Shown one piece after another: positions 29,495 to 31,264 of a DNA stretch of 31,264 bases. The notes below the pieces were generated by a model that was given only the letters and a program-made list of their open reading frames with translations, had not been told where the DNA came from and did not search any database. How positions within the stretch are numbered: the stretch's first letter is position 1; each line of letters starts with the position of its first letter. The position numbers and the translations under genes were made by a program. This stretch comes from a virus: IMG/VR virus record IMGVR_UViG_3300010399_000069, positions 1 to 31,264 of that record. The stretch is one strand, 5' to 3'.

Positions 29495-29657
29495 ATCCCC
29501 GCTTCTTCCGGTTCAACCCGTAGCCGAGGGCCAGCCTCTTGCTCAGGCGACACCTCCCCTCTCGCCTCTTGGGGCTCCTCGGCGGCGGTCCAATCATACC
29601 AGGCACCCCGGAACTGGTAAGTTTATCAAGGGCTCGCGAGGCCGCTTCGGTTCCTAA
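29481..29657 (+). CDS. Small Pro-rich, basic protein
   Basis: A 58-residue ORF found by its junctions: the ATG at 29481 is 14 bases inside the zinc-ribbon gene and the TAA overlaps the next ATG (TAATG). The N-terminal half is rich in Pro, Leu and Gln (SPLLPVQPVAEGQPLAQATP). The C-terminal half is basic (PRRRSNHTRHPGTGKFIKGS). No family is recognised; a scaffold-like or nucleic-acid-binding role is possible. Confidence 0.65.
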   Translation: MNASKSPLLPVQPVAEGQPLAQATPPLSPLGAPRRRSNHTRHPGTGKFIKGSRGRFGS

Positions 29658-30820
29658 TGAAGATTGCCGGTATCCAGATAGGCGGGGCAATGGACTTCAA
29701 TAGTCCTACGTACCAAGCCGCCCTAGCCAAGCAATCTGTGATGGTCCTCGGATTCTACCCCGGGTTCGCCCCCGGCAAGGTATACATGGAAGACTGTGTC
29801 AAGGCCATCAAAGCTCTTAATCCGGCAGCCAAGGTCTTTATCTACGTCAATTCCGATGGACAGAAAGACCCCCCTTCCAAGCCCTTTGCAGCCTATGTAG
29901 CCGCTATCCGGGCTAATGGGTGGTTCTTGACAAATGCCACTTTATCCGAGGTACCGTCCTTCTTCCCCGGGGAGGTGACGATCAATAATACACAGAATAC
30001 GCCCCCGGACATCCTTGGTAATACGTCCATAGATTGGATTACCCGGTTTTGGGACTGGAATGTAGACGTACCTTCCGCGGATGGTCTCTACATGGACAAC
30101 GTATTTGCTCAGCCTCGCGTGGACGGAGATTGGTGCTGCACAGGCAATGTATTAAAGGCGTCCGATCCAGCGGCGGCGGCGTCATTACAAGCCGGGTACG
30201 CCCGGTATTTCTCTCTTATACGAGAGTTACAGCCCGGAAAGCTCCAGATAGGCAATATAGGGAGCTGGACGGCTAATGGCGCCTCGGTTCCACCGGCCTA
30301 CGTAGGGATGACAGATGGCGGGGTCCTAGAAGCTCTCCTGGGTAAGTCGTGGTCAGTAGAGACTTGGGGTGGCTGGACCAAGATGATGGCCCAATATACG
30401 GCCACCATGCAAGCTGTAAATGATCCAAAACTGGTAATCTTTAACCAACACGGATCTTCCACGGATTACCAATCAATGAGATACGGCCTAGGTTCGTGTC
30501 TATTGAATGATGGATACTACAGCTTCACAGATGACTCGGTAGGGTACTACGGAGTGGTCTGGTTCGATGAGTATAACGTCGATCTTGGAGAGCCTATTTG
30601 GGCTCCTCCTACAAAGGCTTGGGCCAACGGCGTCTGGAGACGGGATTACACAAACGGAATTGTTCTGGTAAACCCGAAGACTAATGGCCCGCAGACTTTA
30701 GCACTAGAGACGCCTTATACTCACTTCTCCGGGTCTCAGGCTCCAGATATTAATACCGGATTGCCGGTTAACACAGTTTCACTAAAAGATCGAGATGGCT
30801 TGATCTTACTAAGAAGGTAA
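29657..30820 (+). CDS. Putative glycoside hydrolase (GHL15-like TIM barrel)
   Basis: A 387-residue protein without a signal peptide. The alternating barrel strands (IAGIQIGGAMDF, VMVLGFYPGF, KVFIYVNSD), a DGLYMDNVF motif near 142-150 with D147 as a candidate catalytic acid, and a C-terminal cap (NGIVLVNPKTNGPQTLALE ... DGLILLRR) fit the hypothetical glycosyl hydrolase family 15 group. It could be a virion-associated depolymerase that degrades host capsule or lipopolysaccharide, or a tail component. It is coupled to the small basic gene and followed six bases later by another small gene. Confidence 0.7.
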   Translation: MKIAGIQIGGAMDFNSPTYQAALAKQSVMVLGFYPGFAPGKVYMEDCVKAIKALNPAAKVFIYVNSDGQKDPPSKPFAAYVAAIRANGWFLTNATLSEVPSFFPGEVTINNTQNTPPDILGNTSIDWITRFWDWNVDVPSADGLYMDNVFAQPRVDGDWCCTGNVLKASDPAAAASLQAGYARYFSLIRELQPGKLQIGNIGSWTANGASVPPAYVGMTDGGVLEALLGKSWSVETWGGWTKMMAQYTATMQAVNDPKLVIFNQHGSSTDYQSMRYGLGSCLLNDGYYSFTDDSVGYYGVVWFDEYNVDLGEPIWAPPTKAWANGVWRRDYTNGIVLVNPKTNGPQTLALETPYTHFSGSQAPDINTGLPVNTVSLKDRDGLILLRR

Positions 30821-30825
30821 TAAAG

Positions 30826-31011
30826 ATGGCTTGGGTTAATACCACTACCGACAGCAACGGTAATTCTACGATTGGCCAGAAGGCTGCGCAAGGGCAGGCT
30901 AGCTTGGGCGACCGAGACTCCAAGAGAGTAGTCCTAAAGATGCAGAACGCCCCGGCTAAGCTCGATCTAGGCTCTAAAGCAACTAAGTCCGGCCGTCAGG
31001 GCCGCGGTTAA
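30826..31011 (+). CDS. Small polar protein after the glycoside hydrolase
   Basis: A 61-residue protein with AAGG about nine bases upstream. It is rich in Gly, Ser, Asn and Lys (TTTDSNGNSTIGQKAAQGQASLGDR) with a basic end (LGSKATKSGRQGRG), and is probably disordered. It may be a small virion or decoration component, but this is not shown. Confidence 0.6.
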   Translation: MAWVNTTTDSNGNSTIGQKAAQGQASLGDRDSKRVVLKMQNAPAKLDLGSKATKSGRQGRG

Positions 31012-31126
31012 TTTGAAATCGACGGGTTTGGGAGTTCTCCTAGGTAAACGTCGTCACGGAACGGTGCGGTGAATAGGCTACGGCTTCTGTACTCGACAAC
31101 CGTCTCGAAAAACTCCCACCAATATT
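31012..31126. other. Gap with a long-range inverted repeat
   Basis: TGGGAGTT at 31029-31036 and AACTCCCA at 31111-31118 could pair across about 90 bases, and the latter is followed by CCA. A cloverleaf does not fold (see rejected items). No gene is supported here; a GTG frame from about 31068 is possible but runs into shadow sequence. Confidence 0.4.
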
Positions 31127-31264
31127 ATGAACAAGAATGGCTACATTGCAGCACTCCGACTCATCGGAAAGCTTGTCCTCCGGTACGGAATCCGACCAGA
31201 GGATTACGTCGGATTCGACCGAGAACTCCTTGAGCAAGCAATCCGAGACAACGCATTCTACGCA
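31127..31264 (+). CDS. Partial hypothetical gene running off the right edge
   Basis: An ATG at 31127 opens 46 codons without a stop to the window end: MNKNGYIAALRLIGKLVLRY ... The start is helical and basic (IRPEDYVGFDRELLEQAIRDNAFYA). No Shine-Dalgarno is clear. It cannot be assigned from this fragment. Confidence 0.55.
   Translation, partial: MNKNGYIAALRLIGKLVLRYGIRPEDYVGFDRELLEQAIRDNAFYA

Noticed and set aside
31029-31121. tRNA gene: GGGAGTT pairs with AACTCCC and is followed by A and CCA
   Set aside because: The acceptor-like stem is right in form and the 92-base span would suit a long-arm tRNA, but the 17 bases before the 3' strand do not form a T arm, no TTC-R-A loop is in place, and no D or anticodon stem folds.
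1-31264. CRISPR array or insertion sequence
   Set aside because: No regularly spaced direct repeats and no transposase or terminal repeats were seen on either strand; the only dispersed repeats are the short palindromes and the 29-bp pair.

Overview
The window looks like about 31 kb of a lytic tailed phage with a T7-like, probably podoviral, plan. The support is an internal-virion-protein trio next to an endolysin, and a leftward replication block encoding a 5'-3' exonuclease, a T7 endonuclease I homologue, a family A DNA polymerase, a RecA-fold helicase and a TOPRIM primase. Near-consensus sigma70 promoters suggest a bacterial, probably proteobacterial, host; the host cannot be named from the sequence. 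No terminase, portal, capsid or RNA polymerase gene is visible here.

Layout. (1) 1-8042, plus strand: a small membrane protein, an Asp/Asn beta-hydroxylase-like dioxygenase, three large structural or ejection proteins (1045-6597), a T4-type lysozyme, a SprT-like metalloprotein and a holin-like membrane protein, ending near a strong terminator at 8365-8389. (2) 7968-17871, minus strand: a SLOG-family gene, then the replication and recombination genes mixed with small conserved phage genes. This block is headed by an AT-rich leader at 17872-18016 that carries a 29-bp promoter-like motif. (3) 18017-26605, minus strand: a long operon with an amidoligase cassette of phiEco32 type. It has a COOH-NH2 ligase type 2, an Amidoligase_2 enzyme, a class II glutamine amidotransferase, a gamma-glutamylcyclotransferase-like protein, an ATP-grasp ligase and two unrecognised proteins. 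Small genes precede it, including a pyrimidine-dimer-glycosylase-like one. A consensus sigma70 promoter at 26706-26734 heads it and a hairpin terminator at 25686-25709 interrupts it. (4) 26756-27895: a separate leftward gene with its own terminator and tandem promoters. (5) 27863-31264, plus strand: small genes, a 555-base non-coding stretch rich in inverted repeats, a second copy of the 29-bp motif, a zinc-ribbon protein, a GHL15-like glycoside hydrolase and the start of a further gene.

The genes are tightly packed, and many junctions are ATGA, TAATG or GTGA overlaps. These overlaps were used to correct several starts and to find small genes at 9200-9361, 21715-21756, 25968-26111 and 29481-29657. 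A dispersed palindrome with the core GTTTAAC/GTTAAAC recurs at nine places. Most intergenic copies lie on or just upstream of start codons, and it may be a phage operator. The amidoligase cassette, the palindromes and the paired 29-bp elements are the most unusual parts of the window.
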